64,000 bases of DNA, taken from CAYFPX01 sp964501915 (GTDB taxonomy: Bacteria; Myxococcota_A; UBA796; CAJQPC01). The notes below the pieces were generated by a model. It worked only from the letters and a program-made list of their open reading frames with translations, did no database searches and had not been told where the DNA came from. Position 1 is the stretch's first letter, and every line of letters begins with the position of its first letter. Shown here piece by piece: positions 14,573-23,668 of the stretch. Location: positions 1 through 64,000 of the forward strand of contig CAZCVP010000005.1 in assembly GCA_964501915.1 (NCBI GenBank), in the 5' to 3' direction. A program made the translations under genes and the position numbers.

Positions 14573-16453
14573 TCAGCGCGCCTCGCACCGGCCGAAGATC
14601 TCGTCGCAGCGCACCCTCACCGTGGCGCCTTCCTCGAGCTGGAAGGACACGCCTTCGGGTCGGATGGTGAGCCCGGACTGGAAGGTCACCGACTCCAGGC
14701 TGTAGCGGCCGGGCTGTGCCTCGCCGACGCCCTGGGACTTCAGCGTGGTGGTGTTGCGCACCCGCAGGGACGAGATGTTGCCGGTGCTGGCGATCCGGCT
14801 CGCAGAGCCCGACAGCGGGGCGGGCAGCACGCGGGCGGTGGCGGGCGCAGGCTGGGCCGTGTGGACGGGCCGCGGAGCGGGCTCCTCGGGGGCGGGCTCC
14901 TCGGGGGCGGGCTCTGGGACCTCGGCGACGGGCTCCTCCGGCGGCTCCTCGGCCGGCTGGGACGCGGGCTCGGGCCGACCGGCCTCCTCGGAGGCTGCCG
15001 GCGCGGGTGCCGCCGCAGGCTGGGCGGCGGGTTCGGCCGGGGCGATGGGCTCGACCGCGGGCTCCTGGGCGGCCTCCACCGGCTCCTCCACGGGGTCCTG
15101 GACCTCGAGCGCAGGCGGTGTGGCGATCGGCCTCGGAGCCGGCGCCACCTCCCGGGACGGCTCGGACGGCAGCAGGAACACCCCGGCGAGCCCGGCCACC
15201 ACGGCTCCCAGGACCGCCAGCGAGATCCAGAGCGGCCGGCGACTGCGGCGCCGGGGACCGAAGGTCGCCGACACATCCTCCGTGTCCGGCGCGACCTGGC
15301 CCGGCGCCGCCCCGGGGGGCGACTCGGCGAGGAAGTGACCCAGGGTGTCGGCCGGCGACCCGGTGGTGGTGGCCCGCGGGGGACCGGAGGCGGCCGCGGG
15401 GGAGCGCGGGCTGAGGGTGTCGACCACCTGGGGCGGCGGAGCGGGGGCCCCGGTCGAAGGGGCTCCCGTCGACAGCGGCTGGGGCGCTCCCGAGGCCGCC
15501 CGGACCCCAGCGGGGGCCTCCAGCCCGGTGGGGCGCGGAGCCGTGAAGGGGGACACCGTGGGGGGTGGCGCGAGCGTGACCGCCGCCGGCAGGCCGGGCC
15601 AGGCGCTGCCGGTCATCATCTGGGTGTGGCCGAGGGCCTCCAGGGCCTGCAGCACCACCAGCATGTTCGGAACCCGCTCCTCGGCGACGGGGTGGGTCAT
15701 GCCCATCACCAGCGAGCGCAGCGCGTCCTCGAACGCCGGGCCGGGATCGAGGGGCTGGTGGTCCTGCTTGCTCAGCGCCAGCTTCAGGAGCTGCTGCCGG
15801 GCGGAGGTGCTGTTGTCGACCGGGAAGGCCTGGAGCCCCGTGAGGCACTCGAAGGCGACCACCCCCAGGCCGTAGACGTCCCACCTCACCGGGTTGGGAC
15901 TCTCGCCCGCGACCCACTCCGGCGGGGCGTAGATGACCGTGGCCGGGGCCATGAAGCCGGTCCGGGTGAGGCGGGCCGAGCCCTCCTCCACGGCGATGCC
16001 GAAGTCGACCAGGCGCGTGTTGTGGTTCTTGTCCACCAGCACGTTCGCCGGCTTCACGTCCCGGTGGCAGATGCCCTGCTCGTGGGCGTGGCCGAGGGCC
16101 GCCGCGAGCTGCTCCACCACGGTCAGGGCCATGGACAGCTCCATGGCGCCCTCGGACAGGTGCCCCTCCAGGCTCCGCCCCTCCACCAGCTCCATGACGA
16201 GGTAGGCCGGCGACGTCGAGATGCTGATGTCGCGCACGCGCACGATGTGCGGGTGGTCGAGGCGGCACAGGATCTCCGCCTCCCTCACGAAGCGCTGGTG
16301 GGCGTCGGGAATGCTGTGCGGAGAGAGCACCTTTACGGCGGCCTTGATGCGCGGCGCGTCGGCGTTGTGACAGCGGTAGACGCTGCCCATGCCCCCCGCG
16401 CCGAGGGATGCTTCGACCACCCAGCGCCCGATCCTGGTCCCGGCCTCAAACAC
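14573..16453 (-). CDS. Transmembrane Ser/Thr protein kinase
   Basis: A 626-residue Hanks-type kinase closely resembling its neighbour at 11405-13480. Glycine loop LGAGGMGSVY, K41, HRDVKPANV with D132, DFG at 150-152 and the same APPEW segment are all present, so it should be active. A long Pro/Ala/Ser-rich juxtamembrane linker (about 280-385) precedes a membrane helix (WISLAVLGAVVAGLAGVFLL, about 393-412). Outside lies a Pro/Glu/Ala-rich stalk, including a repeated EEPAP motif, and then a compact C-terminal domain of about 80 residues ending in CDEIFGRCEAR, with two cysteines probably disulphide-bonded. Start is GTG. It is divergently placed, 86 bp from the pseudokinase gene at 16540. Confidence 0.87.
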   Translation of the reverse strand: MFEAGTRIGRWVVEASLGAGGMGSVYRCHNADAPRIKAAVKVLSPHSIPDAHQRFVREAEILCRLDHPHIVRVRDISISTSPAYLVMELVEGRSLEGHLSEGAMELSMALTVVEQLAAALGHAHEQGICHRDVKPANVLVDKNHNTRLVDFGIAVEEGSARLTRTGFMAPATVIYAPPEWVAGESPNPVRWDVYGLGVVAFECLTGLQAFPVDNSTSARQQLLKLALSKQDHQPLDPGPAFEDALRSLVMGMTHPVAEERVPNMLVVLQALEALGHTQMMTGSAWPGLPAAVTLAPPPTVSPFTAPRPTGLEAPAGVRAASGAPQPLSTGAPSTGAPAPPPQVVDTLSPRSPAAASGPPRATTTGSPADTLGHFLAESPPGAAPGQVAPDTEDVSATFGPRRRSRRPLWISLAVLGAVVAGLAGVFLLPSEPSREVAPAPRPIATPPALEVQDPVEEPVEAAQEPAVEPIAPAEPAAQPAAAPAPAASEEAGRPEPASQPAEEPPEEPVAEVPEPAPEEPAPEEPAPRPVHTAQPAPATARVLPAPLSGSASRIASTGNISSLRVRNTTTLKSQGVGEAQPGRYSLESVTFQSGLTIRPEGVSFQLEEGATVRVRCDEIFGRCEAR

Positions 16454-16539
16454 TCGTCATCCTATGCCATGCTCGCGGCGTCCGCTGGTCACAGGCTGTT
16501 GGCTTGGAGGCGATGGACATGTCGGTCGGGGAGTGAGGC

Positions 16540-18741
16540 GTGCTGGAACCCGGTGAGTGGATCGGCCCCTACGAGGTACTCCGAGAGCTCCGGGGCTCCT
16601 GGTCGGGCAGGACCTACCTGTGTCAGGGCACAGGGGGCAGCGCCGAGACCGTCGAGGTCAAGATCTGGGGGACCCCCGAGGGGTCCCGATCCGTCCGGCG
16701 CTTCCAGCGCCAGGTCGAGCTGCTCGCCGGCCTGGACCACCCCAGCCTGCCTCGCTTCGTCGAGGCCCTCGACGAGCCGCTGGCGGTGGTCACGGACCAC
16801 GTGGAGGGGACCCCGATCTCCGACCTCCTCGGGCGGGCCCCCCTGCCCGAAGACCAGGTCATCCAGGTGGGCCTGGAGCTCACCGAGGCCCTCACCTACC
16901 TCCACGAGCGCGGGGTCTTCCACCGCTCCCTGAAGACCGAGACGGTGCTCGTGCCCGTCTCCGGACCGATCCAGCTCCTCGACTTCGGCATCGCCCTGGA
17001 GGCGGGCGACTCCCGCCTCACGCGCCCGAACCAGCTCCTGGGGTCGCCGCGCTGTCTGCCCCCGGAGGCCTTCGAGGGCGCCGAGGAGGACCTGTCCTGG
17101 GACTTCTACGCCCTGGGCATCCTGCTGTTCGAGTGCCTCACCGGGCGCCGGGCCTTCTCCGACCCCGACGGCACCGACGTCCGGCCCTCGGAGCTGCTCG
17201 AGCGCAAGGCCTCCTGGACGAACCTCGACCCCGGCGAAGACGTGGGCCCCACCCTGCGTCGCGTGGTGCGGTCCCTCACCGCGGCCTCGCCCGAGGCCCG
17301 CCCCGGCCACTTCGGCAAGGTCCGGAGCGCGCTGCTGCGCTGCAACCCCGGCGAGACCCTCTTCGTGCGTCCGGCCGACGTCGCCGCGATGTTGGACGAC
17401 GGTGAGCCCCGCACCGGCCCACCAGCCAGGGGCCGCGAGCCCGCGCCGACGCAGTTCGTCCGTATCGCCGGTCCCCCGGACACGCCTCCCACCGCCCCGA
17501 GCGACGAGCCGGACCCGGAGCCACCCCCGCCAGCGGAACGCCGGACGACCCGCACCCTCGGCCTGGTCACGCTCGGCGTCCTGGTGGCGGCGGCGGGGCT
17601 GTTCGCCCTGGTGCCCGGTGAGACGTCCCGGGACCTGGAGGTGTCGGTCACCGGACCGGCCCCGGCCCAGCCCCTGGCCCTGACCCTCGGAGGCTATCCA
17701 GCAGACGAGGGAACCACCTGGCGCGGCCTGGAGCCGGGCACCCATCACCTGGTGGCCCTGGCCGGTGTCGGCTGCCGCCCCGATCGCTGTCCCGGAGAGG
17801 ACTGTGGCGCCTGCTGCCTGGCCCAGGCCTGGGAGGTCGAGGTGGCGCCGGGCCGGGGGCAGGTCGAGCTCGTGGTCGCCGTGGGCGCCGCCCCGGAGCC
17901 CTCGCCCGTCGGGCTGACCCTGGAGGTGAGCGACGAGACCGGCTGGCGGCCCCTGAGCCTGGCACTGCTCGGCGACGAGGCCCCGACACTCTCGAAGCAG
18001 CGCGACGGGGCGTGGCAGGCCGCAGGCGTGGTGCCGGGGTCCTGGCGCCTGCTCGTCCAGGCCGGTCGCTGCCCGGAGAACTGGGAGGGATGCGGGCTCG
18101 CCGGCGGCTGCCCCCCCGGCTGCGCCTCCTACGAGCTCCCGCTGGACGTCCCGTGCGGTGCCGGTGACGTCACCAGGACCCTCCGGATTCCCGACCCGGC
18201 CACCCTGGAGACCGACTGGGGGGACACGGGCAGCGAGATGCCCCTGCCCCCCGTGGAGGCTCTCGGGCCGGGCCAGGACCGCACCCCCGCCTCCGACGAC
18301 GAGGCCGACCGGGTGCCCCTGCGCATCCTCCGCCAGCTCGCGTCGGGCCCCGAGCCCGACCCGCCCCTCGTGAGCCGGGCCGCCTTCGACTCCTGGCTGG
18401 CCGAGCACCCGGACTGGACCCGCGACGCCGTCCAGGGCAGGGCGCGAGCGCAGGGGGACTACCTGCTGGACCACGAGCCGCTGGTCGCCTCCCGGCGCGG
18501 CGGCGACGAGCCGGTGGTCCAGGTGAGCTGGTACGCCGCCCGGGCCCACTGCCGTGGACGTGGCGGCTTGCCGAGAGCGGACACCTCGCCGGCCGCTGGG
18601 AGCGGGCGCGTGGCCCGGGAGTGGCGACAGACCGCCGAAGGCCGGCCGCTGCTCGTGGGGCGGGGCGACGCCTCGAACGCCGAGGTCGACCCGACCCTCG
18701 TGGCCGGGGACCTGGGCTTTCGCTGCCAGCAGGTGCCCTGA
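16540..18741 (+). CDS. Transmembrane pseudokinase with C-terminal FGE/sulfatase-modifying-like domain
   Basis: A 733-residue protein. Residues 10-280 have the kinase fold, with K41 in VEVKIWG and D148 in LLDFGIAL kept, but the catalytic loop reads HRSLKTETVLV: S130 replaces the proton-acceptor Asp. The glycine loop is also degenerate (LRGSWSGRTYL). It is therefore probably a pseudokinase. A helix at about 345-364 (LGLVTLGVLVAAAGLFALV) crosses the membrane. The outer part has cysteine-rich beta segments and, from about 640, a degraded formylglycine-generating-enzyme-like domain (PVVQVSWYAARAHCRGRGGLP ... GDLGFRCQQ). FGE-like modules of kinases usually act as binding domains. Start is GTG. The C-terminal domain is shorter than usual and may lack FGE catalysis. 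Confidence 0.8.
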   Translation: MLEPGEWIGPYEVLRELRGSWSGRTYLCQGTGGSAETVEVKIWGTPEGSRSVRRFQRQVELLAGLDHPSLPRFVEALDEPLAVVTDHVEGTPISDLLGRAPLPEDQVIQVGLELTEALTYLHERGVFHRSLKTETVLVPVSGPIQLLDFGIALEAGDSRLTRPNQLLGSPRCLPPEAFEGAEEDLSWDFYALGILLFECLTGRRAFSDPDGTDVRPSELLERKASWTNLDPGEDVGPTLRRVVRSLTAASPEARPGHFGKVRSALLRCNPGETLFVRPADVAAMLDDGEPRTGPPARGREPAPTQFVRIAGPPDTPPTAPSDEPDPEPPPPAERRTTRTLGLVTLGVLVAAAGLFALVPGETSRDLEVSVTGPAPAQPLALTLGGYPADEGTTWRGLEPGTHHLVALAGVGCRPDRCPGEDCGACCLAQAWEVEVAPGRGQVELVVAVGAAPEPSPVGLTLEVSDETGWRPLSLALLGDEAPTLSKQRDGAWQAAGVVPGSWRLLVQAGRCPENWEGCGLAGGCPPGCASYELPLDVPCGAGDVTRTLRIPDPATLETDWGDTGSEMPLPPVEALGPGQDRTPASDDEADRVPLRILRQLASGPEPDPPLVSRAAFDSWLAEHPDWTRDAVQGRARAQGDYLLDHEPLVASRRGGDEPVVQVSWYAARAHCRGRGGLPRADTSPAAGSGRVAREWRQTAEGRPLLVGRGDASNAEVDPTLVAGDLGFRCQQVP

Positions 18742-18745
18742 CGGG

Positions 18746-19663
18746 TCAGACCACCCGGTGCTCCGGCACGCCCCCGGTCAGGACCGCCACCGCCCCCTGC
18801 GCGGCGAGGCGGGCCATCGCCTCGCGGCTGCTCCGGGTCGCCGAGCCGAGGTGGGGCAGCAACACGGCGTTGTCCAGCTCGAGCAACCCCGGGTGGACCC
18901 GGGGCTCCTCCTCGAACACGTCGAGCCCGGCCGCGGCGATCCAGCCCTCGCGCAGGGCCTGCGCCAGGGCCGCTTCGTCCACCACGGGCCCCCTGGCCGT
19001 GTTCACGAGCACCGACGTGGCCTTCATGGCCCGAAGCTGGTCGGCCCCGATCAGGTGACGGGTCTCCGGCGTCAGCGGGCAGTGGAGGGAGACGACGTCC
19101 GACCGCGCCAGCAGCTCCGGCAGCGGGACCCCGGCGCTCCTGGAGCGGGTGATGACCTCCATGCCGAAGGCCCCGGCCCGACGGGCCACGGCGCGCCCGA
19201 TGCGCCCGGGGCCCACGATACCCAGGACGGCACCTTGCAGATCGGCCCCCACCAGCATGTCGGGGGCCCAGCCGTGGAACCGGCCCTGCCGCACCATCCG
19301 GTCTCCCTCGACCACCCGTCGGCTGGCGGCCAGCATCAGGGCCAGGGCCAGGTCCGCCGTGGCCTCGGTGAGCACCCCGGGGGTGTTGGTGACCACCACT
19401 CCCCGCGCGGCGGCGGCCTCCAGATCGACGTTGTCCGTGCCCACCGCGTGGTTGGCCACCACGCGCACCGGTCCGGCGTCCAGGACGGCGCCATCGACCC
19501 GATCGGTGGGCATCGGCACGAGCCCGGCGCAGCCTCGCACGCGGTCCAGGAGCTCCGAGCGGGAGATGGGACGCTCGCCGTGCCGCTCGTCCACCGTCAG
19601 CCCGGCGCCGCGCAGGAGCCGGGTCCCGGTGGGGTGGATGCGCCGGGTGACGAGGACCTTCAT
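18746..19663 (-). CDS. D-isomer-specific 2-hydroxyacid dehydrogenase
   Basis: A 305-residue NAD(P)-dependent dehydrogenase of the phosphoglycerate/glyoxylate/hydroxypyruvate reductase superfamily, which interconverts 2-hydroxy acids and 2-keto acids. The nucleotide fold reads LGIVGPGRIGRAVARR; the catalytic Arg is in NTARGPVVDEAAL, the Glu in LDVFEEEP and the His in LPHLGSAT. There is no ACT domain, so it is not a full-length SerA. The ATG overlaps the stop of the hybrid histidine kinase (ATGA), an unexpected partner. The exact substrate cannot be read from the sequence. Confidence 0.87.
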   Translation of the reverse strand: MKVLVTRRIHPTGTRLLRGAGLTVDERHGERPISRSELLDRVRGCAGLVPMPTDRVDGAVLDAGPVRVVANHAVGTDNVDLEAAAARGVVVTNTPGVLTEATADLALALMLAASRRVVEGDRMVRQGRFHGWAPDMLVGADLQGAVLGIVGPGRIGRAVARRAGAFGMEVITRSRSAGVPLPELLARSDVVSLHCPLTPETRHLIGADQLRAMKATSVLVNTARGPVVDEAALAQALREGWIAAAGLDVFEEEPRVHPGLLELDNAVLLPHLGSATRSSREAMARLAAQGAVAVLTGGVPEHRVV

Positions 19664-21723
19664 GGCTCCCGGGAGAGCAGCTCGCGGACCTGCTTGACGA
19701 GGTCCTTGGAGGCATAGGGCTTCTGCAGGAAGCCGGAGAGGTCCCGCCCCAGGAAGCGGCTGGACGTCTCCTGTTCGTTGTAGCCGCTGGAGAGCAGCAC
19801 CCGGACCTCGGGCCGGAGCCGACGGAGCTCTCGGAAGACCTCCTCACCGCTGAGCCCGGGCATCATCAGGTCGAGCAACACCAGGTCGATGTCGTCGATG
19901 GCCTCCGTGAACCGCGCGATGCAGCTCGGGCCATCGACGGCCAGCAACACCTCGAAGCCCGCCAGCACCAGGGCGTCCTGGGCGACCTCCCGCACGATGG
20001 CCTCGTCGTCGGCGACCAGCACGGTGCCCCCTGGGACGATCGGCCCGCGACCCGAGATCTCGGGCTCGGAGGCCACCTCGCCGGATGGCGTGCTGGGGAG
20101 CAGGACCTTGATCGCCGTGCCGCGCCCCTCCTCGGAGTAGACGCGGATGCCCCCCCCGTGCCCGCGCACGATGCCCAGGGCCGCGGCGAGCCCGAGGCCC
20201 CGCCCGGTGGACTTGGTGGTGAAGAAGGGATCGAACATCTTCAGCTTCGTCGCCTCGTCCATGCCGCTGCCGCTGTCGGTGATCTCCAGGAAGACGTAGG
20301 TCCCCTCCGACAGGTCCTGTCCGAAGTCGGCGTGCTCCAGGTAGTCGGAGTCGGCCTCCAGCACGCCCGTGGCCAGGTCGATGGTCCCGGCCTTCCCCCC
20401 GAGCGCGTCCGAGGCATTGGTGATCAGGTTCATGATGACCTGGTTGAGCTGGGTGACGTCCACCTCGACCGGCGGCAGCCCATCGGCGAGGGCCGGCCGC
20501 AGGACGGCCTTCTTGGAGATCGAGGACTCCAGCAGCTCCATCATCTCCCGGATGGCCTTCGACAGGTCCAGCGGACGGACCACGAAGCGTCCCTTGCCCG
20601 AGTAGGCGAGGAGCTGGCGCGTCAGGTCCGCCGCGCGACGGGAGGCCTTCTCGATCCGGCCGAGCTGCCGCTGTGCCGGGTGACCCTCCTCGAGGTGCAT
20701 CTGGGCCAGGCTGGCGTTGCCCAGCATGCCGACGAGCAGGTTGTTGAAGTCGTGGGCGATGCCCCCGGCCAGCACCCCCAGGCTCTCGAGCTTCTGGCTG
20801 TGTTGGAGCCGTGCCTCCCAGCGCTGCCGCTCGAGCCGAGACCGCTCCGCGACCTCCTCCTCGAGCCTCTCGTTGGCGGTCTCCAGCTCGGCCGTGCGCT
20901 CCGCGACGTGGTCTTCCAGGGACCGGTTGGCCTCGTCCAGCAGGCGGTTGAGGTCCAGCACCTGCTCCTGCGAAGAGCGGAAGTTCAGGGCCACGAACAG
21001 CAGCGCGACGACATAGGCCGTCAGGCGGAGGACGTGCCACCACCACCAGGGACCGTCCCAGAGACGGGAGAGCTCGAAGAGCATCCCGGCCGCCCCGAAG
21101 AGGCTGCAGTGGACCGCGAAGAGCAGGTCGTCCCAGCTCGCCGACGCCCGGTACTCCCGGAGGAAGCGGTAGGCCGCAGCGATGAACCCCAGGCCGCCGA
21201 CGAGGTTCAGCAGCCGGGCGAAGAGCGTGAACTCCCCGTCGACCACCATCGAAGGAACCACCCAGGGGACCGCGAGCATCAGGACGGCCAGGCCGAGGGC
21301 CCCGGTGCCCGCCAACAGCGGCAGCGAGTCGAGCCTCCCACGACCGACGACCTCGGAGGGCGCCCAGGCTCCGGCGAAGAAGGCCCCGCCGACCAGGGTG
21401 GCCAGGCTGTGGAGCCCGACGAAGGACTGGCCGGGACTCACGAGGGCGTGGAAGACGTCCAGGGTCCCCATGCCGGCCAGGGCGGCACCGATCCAGATCT
21501 CGGGATGCCGCTCGCCCCCGAGGCGCAGCCGGGCCCTCAGCAGGACGGCCACGCTCAGGGCGATCAGGCCACCGCCGGCCTCCACCACCGAGTGCAGCGG
21601 CACCGCCTCCAGGCGCCAGTCCGGCGCGAACTGCGTCGTGACCAGGCTGCCGGCCACCGGGATGACCACCCCCACGACGCAGACGATGGCCACAGCCGTT
21701 GTGAAGCTCGGTGCGGATCGCAC
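19660..21723 (-). CDS. Membrane-bound hybrid sensor histidine kinase
   Basis: A 687-residue hybrid kinase. Residues 8-247 contain about seven or eight membrane helices with conserved-looking polar positions (H44, E48, H92, H105), resembling MASE3-type sensor domains. A coiled coil (250-305) leads to the HisKA box GGIAHDFNN with H324, then HATPase motifs (NLITNASDAL, DSGSGM, GRGLGLA). The receiver domain at about 563-687 has acidic residues DDEA, phosphoacceptor Asp in VLLDLMMPG, and KPY. The start is GTG at 21723. It has no DNA-binding output, so it signals through phosphotransfer. Translationally coupled to the hydroxyacid dehydrogenase. Confidence 0.88.
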   Translation of the reverse strand: MRSAPSFTTAVAIVCVVGVVIPVAGSLVTTQFAPDWRLEAVPLHSVVEAGGGLIALSVAVLLRARLRLGGERHPEIWIGAALAGMGTLDVFHALVSPGQSFVGLHSLATLVGGAFFAGAWAPSEVVGRGRLDSLPLLAGTGALGLAVLMLAVPWVVPSMVVDGEFTLFARLLNLVGGLGFIAAAYRFLREYRASASWDDLLFAVHCSLFGAAGMLFELSRLWDGPWWWWHVLRLTAYVVALLFVALNFRSSQEQVLDLNRLLDEANRSLEDHVAERTAELETANERLEEEVAERSRLERQRWEARLQHSQKLESLGVLAGGIAHDFNNLLVGMLGNASLAQMHLEEGHPAQRQLGRIEKASRRAADLTRQLLAYSGKGRFVVRPLDLSKAIREMMELLESSISKKAVLRPALADGLPPVEVDVTQLNQVIMNLITNASDALGGKAGTIDLATGVLEADSDYLEHADFGQDLSEGTYVFLEITDSGSGMDEATKLKMFDPFFTTKSTGRGLGLAAALGIVRGHGGGIRVYSEEGRGTAIKVLLPSTPSGEVASEPEISGRGPIVPGGTVLVADDEAIVREVAQDALVLAGFEVLLAVDGPSCIARFTEAIDDIDLVLLDLMMPGLSGEEVFRELRRLRPEVRVLLSSGYNEQETSSRFLGRDLSGFLQKPYASKDLVKQVRELLSREP

Positions 21724-21744
21724 TGGATCGCCTCGCTGGTCCGT

Positions 21745-22803
21745 TCACTCTACTTCGTGCTCGGCCGGCGGCGTCGCGGTCCGCTCCGGTGGCACGCTGG
21801 GGGGGTGAGCGAGCACCCGCACGAGCGGATCCTCGTGCTCGGCGAAGGGCACGGGCCGCTCCGCGACCGGCTTCAGCAGTCCCGTGGCCCGCCAGGCCGC
21901 GGTCCAGCGCACCGGACCCCGGGGATCCTCCAGCAGCGGGTAGAAGGCCTCGGCCGGCGTGGTCTCCCGGAAGAAGAGCGCCTCGGTCGTCGCCACGGCG
22001 AGGTCGTCCAGCGGGACCGGGGCGACCAGCCTCGTCCCCCCCCCGAAGGTCGGCACCGTGTCCCACTCGCTGAGCTCCAGGGGCGGCGCGCCGACGCTGT
22101 AGCGTCCGACCCGGCGGTCCAGCGGCAGCGTCTCCCCGACCGGCACGGGGTCCTCTCCCGTGAAGGCCCGAGCCACCCGGGCGACCAGGTCGTCGGGCAG
22201 GGGCTGGTCCCAGGGCGCGAGCAGGCGCACGGCCTCCAGCGCGAAGGCCGATCGGGCCGCGGGACCGTCCTCCGATCCCGCCGCGAGCGCGGCCGCGGGA
22301 TCGGCCCGGCCCTGGCCGTAGTAGAGGCGGTGCCAGAGACCCGCTCGCAGGGCCGCCAGGCCCTCGGCCCGCTGCACGGGCGGCAATCCCGCGAGACCGG
22401 GGGCCGCGGCCGCGATCAGCTCCGCAGGCAAGCCGCCCGCCGCCGGATCGGAGGGCACCCAGCCCGGCTGGGGACGGAGCCTCCAGGCCGCGTGGGTCAG
22501 GCAGAACCGCGCGTAGCGGGCGGCCCGTCCGCAGAAGGCCACCCCCTCGACCACCTTCCCCGAGCGGGCCAGCTCCTCCCCCACCCGGAAGGCGCACTCC
22601 TCGGCCCAGCGGCCCTGCGGCAGCTCGGAGCAGGCGCGATCCGCTGCGGCCGGGTCCGCCCGCGCGGCGGCCTGTTCGGCCTCGCCGATCCAGCAGGGGA
22701 TCTGCAGCTCGGCGAAGGGCTCCAGGGCGCAGTCGGCCGCCGGCTCCGGGGTCGCCGTCGGCGTCCCGCTCCCGCAGGCCCAGAGCAGCAGCCCGACGAT
22801 CAC
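21745..22803 (-). CDS. Lipoprotein of unknown function
   Basis: A 352-residue protein whose GTG start gives MIVGLLLWACGSG, a short lipoprotein signal with lipobox WAC-G. The start overlaps the stop of the enoyl-CoA hydratase by 4 bp (GTGA). The mature part is helical and alanine-rich with eight cysteines in the first 130 residues and looks like a HEAT/TPR-type solenoid; the C-terminal third is proline-rich. No enzyme motif is visible. Location is probably the outer membrane, facing the periplasm or surface. Confidence 0.65.
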   Translation of the reverse strand: MIVGLLLWACGSGTPTATPEPAADCALEPFAELQIPCWIGEAEQAAARADPAAADRACSELPQGRWAEECAFRVGEELARSGKVVEGVAFCGRAARYARFCLTHAAWRLRPQPGWVPSDPAAGGLPAELIAAAAPGLAGLPPVQRAEGLAALRAGLWHRLYYGQGRADPAAALAAGSEDGPAARSAFALEAVRLLAPWDQPLPDDLVARVARAFTGEDPVPVGETLPLDRRVGRYSVGAPPLELSEWDTVPTFGGGTRLVAPVPLDDLAVATTEALFFRETTPAEAFYPLLEDPRGPVRWTAAWRATGLLKPVAERPVPFAEHEDPLVRVLAHPPSVPPERTATPPAEHEVE

Positions 22804-23600
22804 GGCTCGAAGGGATCCAGCGCTCCCCAGGCCGGCACCTCGCCGGCGCGGATGCGAGCGAAGCTCTGGCGACCGATGGCGGCCTCTCCCGTGGCCACGC
22901 AGTGCTCGTAGGCACGGGCCTCGAGCTCGGTCCGGTCGACCCTCGACCGGCCCACCGAGGCCAGCACGGCCCGCTTGAAGGCCGCCACGGCGGTCGGGCT
23001 GTTCCGGGCGACCCGGGCCGTCAGGGCGCGAGCTCGCTCCAGCCCGGTGCCGAGATCGGGCACGACCTCCTGGACCAGGCCGATGCGGAGGGCCTCGGCC
23101 GCGGAGATGCGCTCCCCGGTCATGCCCAGTCGAAGGGCCTGGGGCACGCCGACCAGGGCCCACAGCTCTCCCGTGCCTCCAGCGCCGGGCAGGATGCCGA
23201 GGCCGGTCTCGGGCAGCCCGAAGACGGCCCCCTCGGTGGCGATCCGGTAGTCGCAGCCGATCAGGTACTCGGTGCCCCAGCCGAGGGCGACCCCGTGGAC
23301 CACCGCGACGTGGAACAGGGGCAGCGACCGGACGCGGGCCAGGACCTGCCGCTGCCAGCGCACGTGGGCCCGGACCTGGTCGTCGGACCAGCCCGAGCGC
23401 TCGGTCACGTCGGCGCCGGCGATGAAGATCGGCGTGCCCTTGCGCGACCGGCGCTTCGTCCAGGTCACCAGGGCCGGCGCCCGCAGCTCGGCGCAGAGCC
23501 GCTCGAAGCCCCGGAGCTGCTCCGAGCCCATCTCGTTGGCCTTGCCGTGGTCCAGCTCCAGCCAGGCCACGTCCTGCTCGATCGCCCAGGTCAGCGCCAT
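22800..23600 (-). CDS. Enoyl-CoA hydratase/isomerase family protein
   Basis: A 266-residue crotonase-fold protein. The oxyanion-hole segments are FIAGADVTE and HGVALGWGTEYLIGCDYRIA, with the two candidate catalytic glutamates in GWGTE and LPETGLGILPGAGGT. Length is normal for the family. The ATG at 23600 follows a strong GGGGAG. It diverges from the type III PKS operon with 68 bp between starts, so it may be co-regulated with that lipid pathway, for example by supplying or degrading acyl-CoA. The family call is firm; hydratase versus another crotonase activity is open. Confidence 0.87.
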   Translation of the reverse strand: MALTWAIEQDVAWLELDHGKANEMGSEQLRGFERLCAELRAPALVTWTKRRSRKGTPIFIAGADVTERSGWSDDQVRAHVRWQRQVLARVRSLPLFHVAVVHGVALGWGTEYLIGCDYRIATEGAVFGLPETGLGILPGAGGTGELWALVGVPQALRLGMTGERISAAEALRIGLVQEVVPDLGTGLERARALTARVARNSPTAVAAFKRAVLASVGRSRVDRTELEARAYEHCVATGEAAIGRQSFARIRAGEVPAWGALDPFEP

Positions 23601-23668
23601 CGCTCCCCTCCGAGGTTCGCCCGACGGACCCCCCGGCGATAACGTGCCCGGCCGACCTGGAGCCACCG

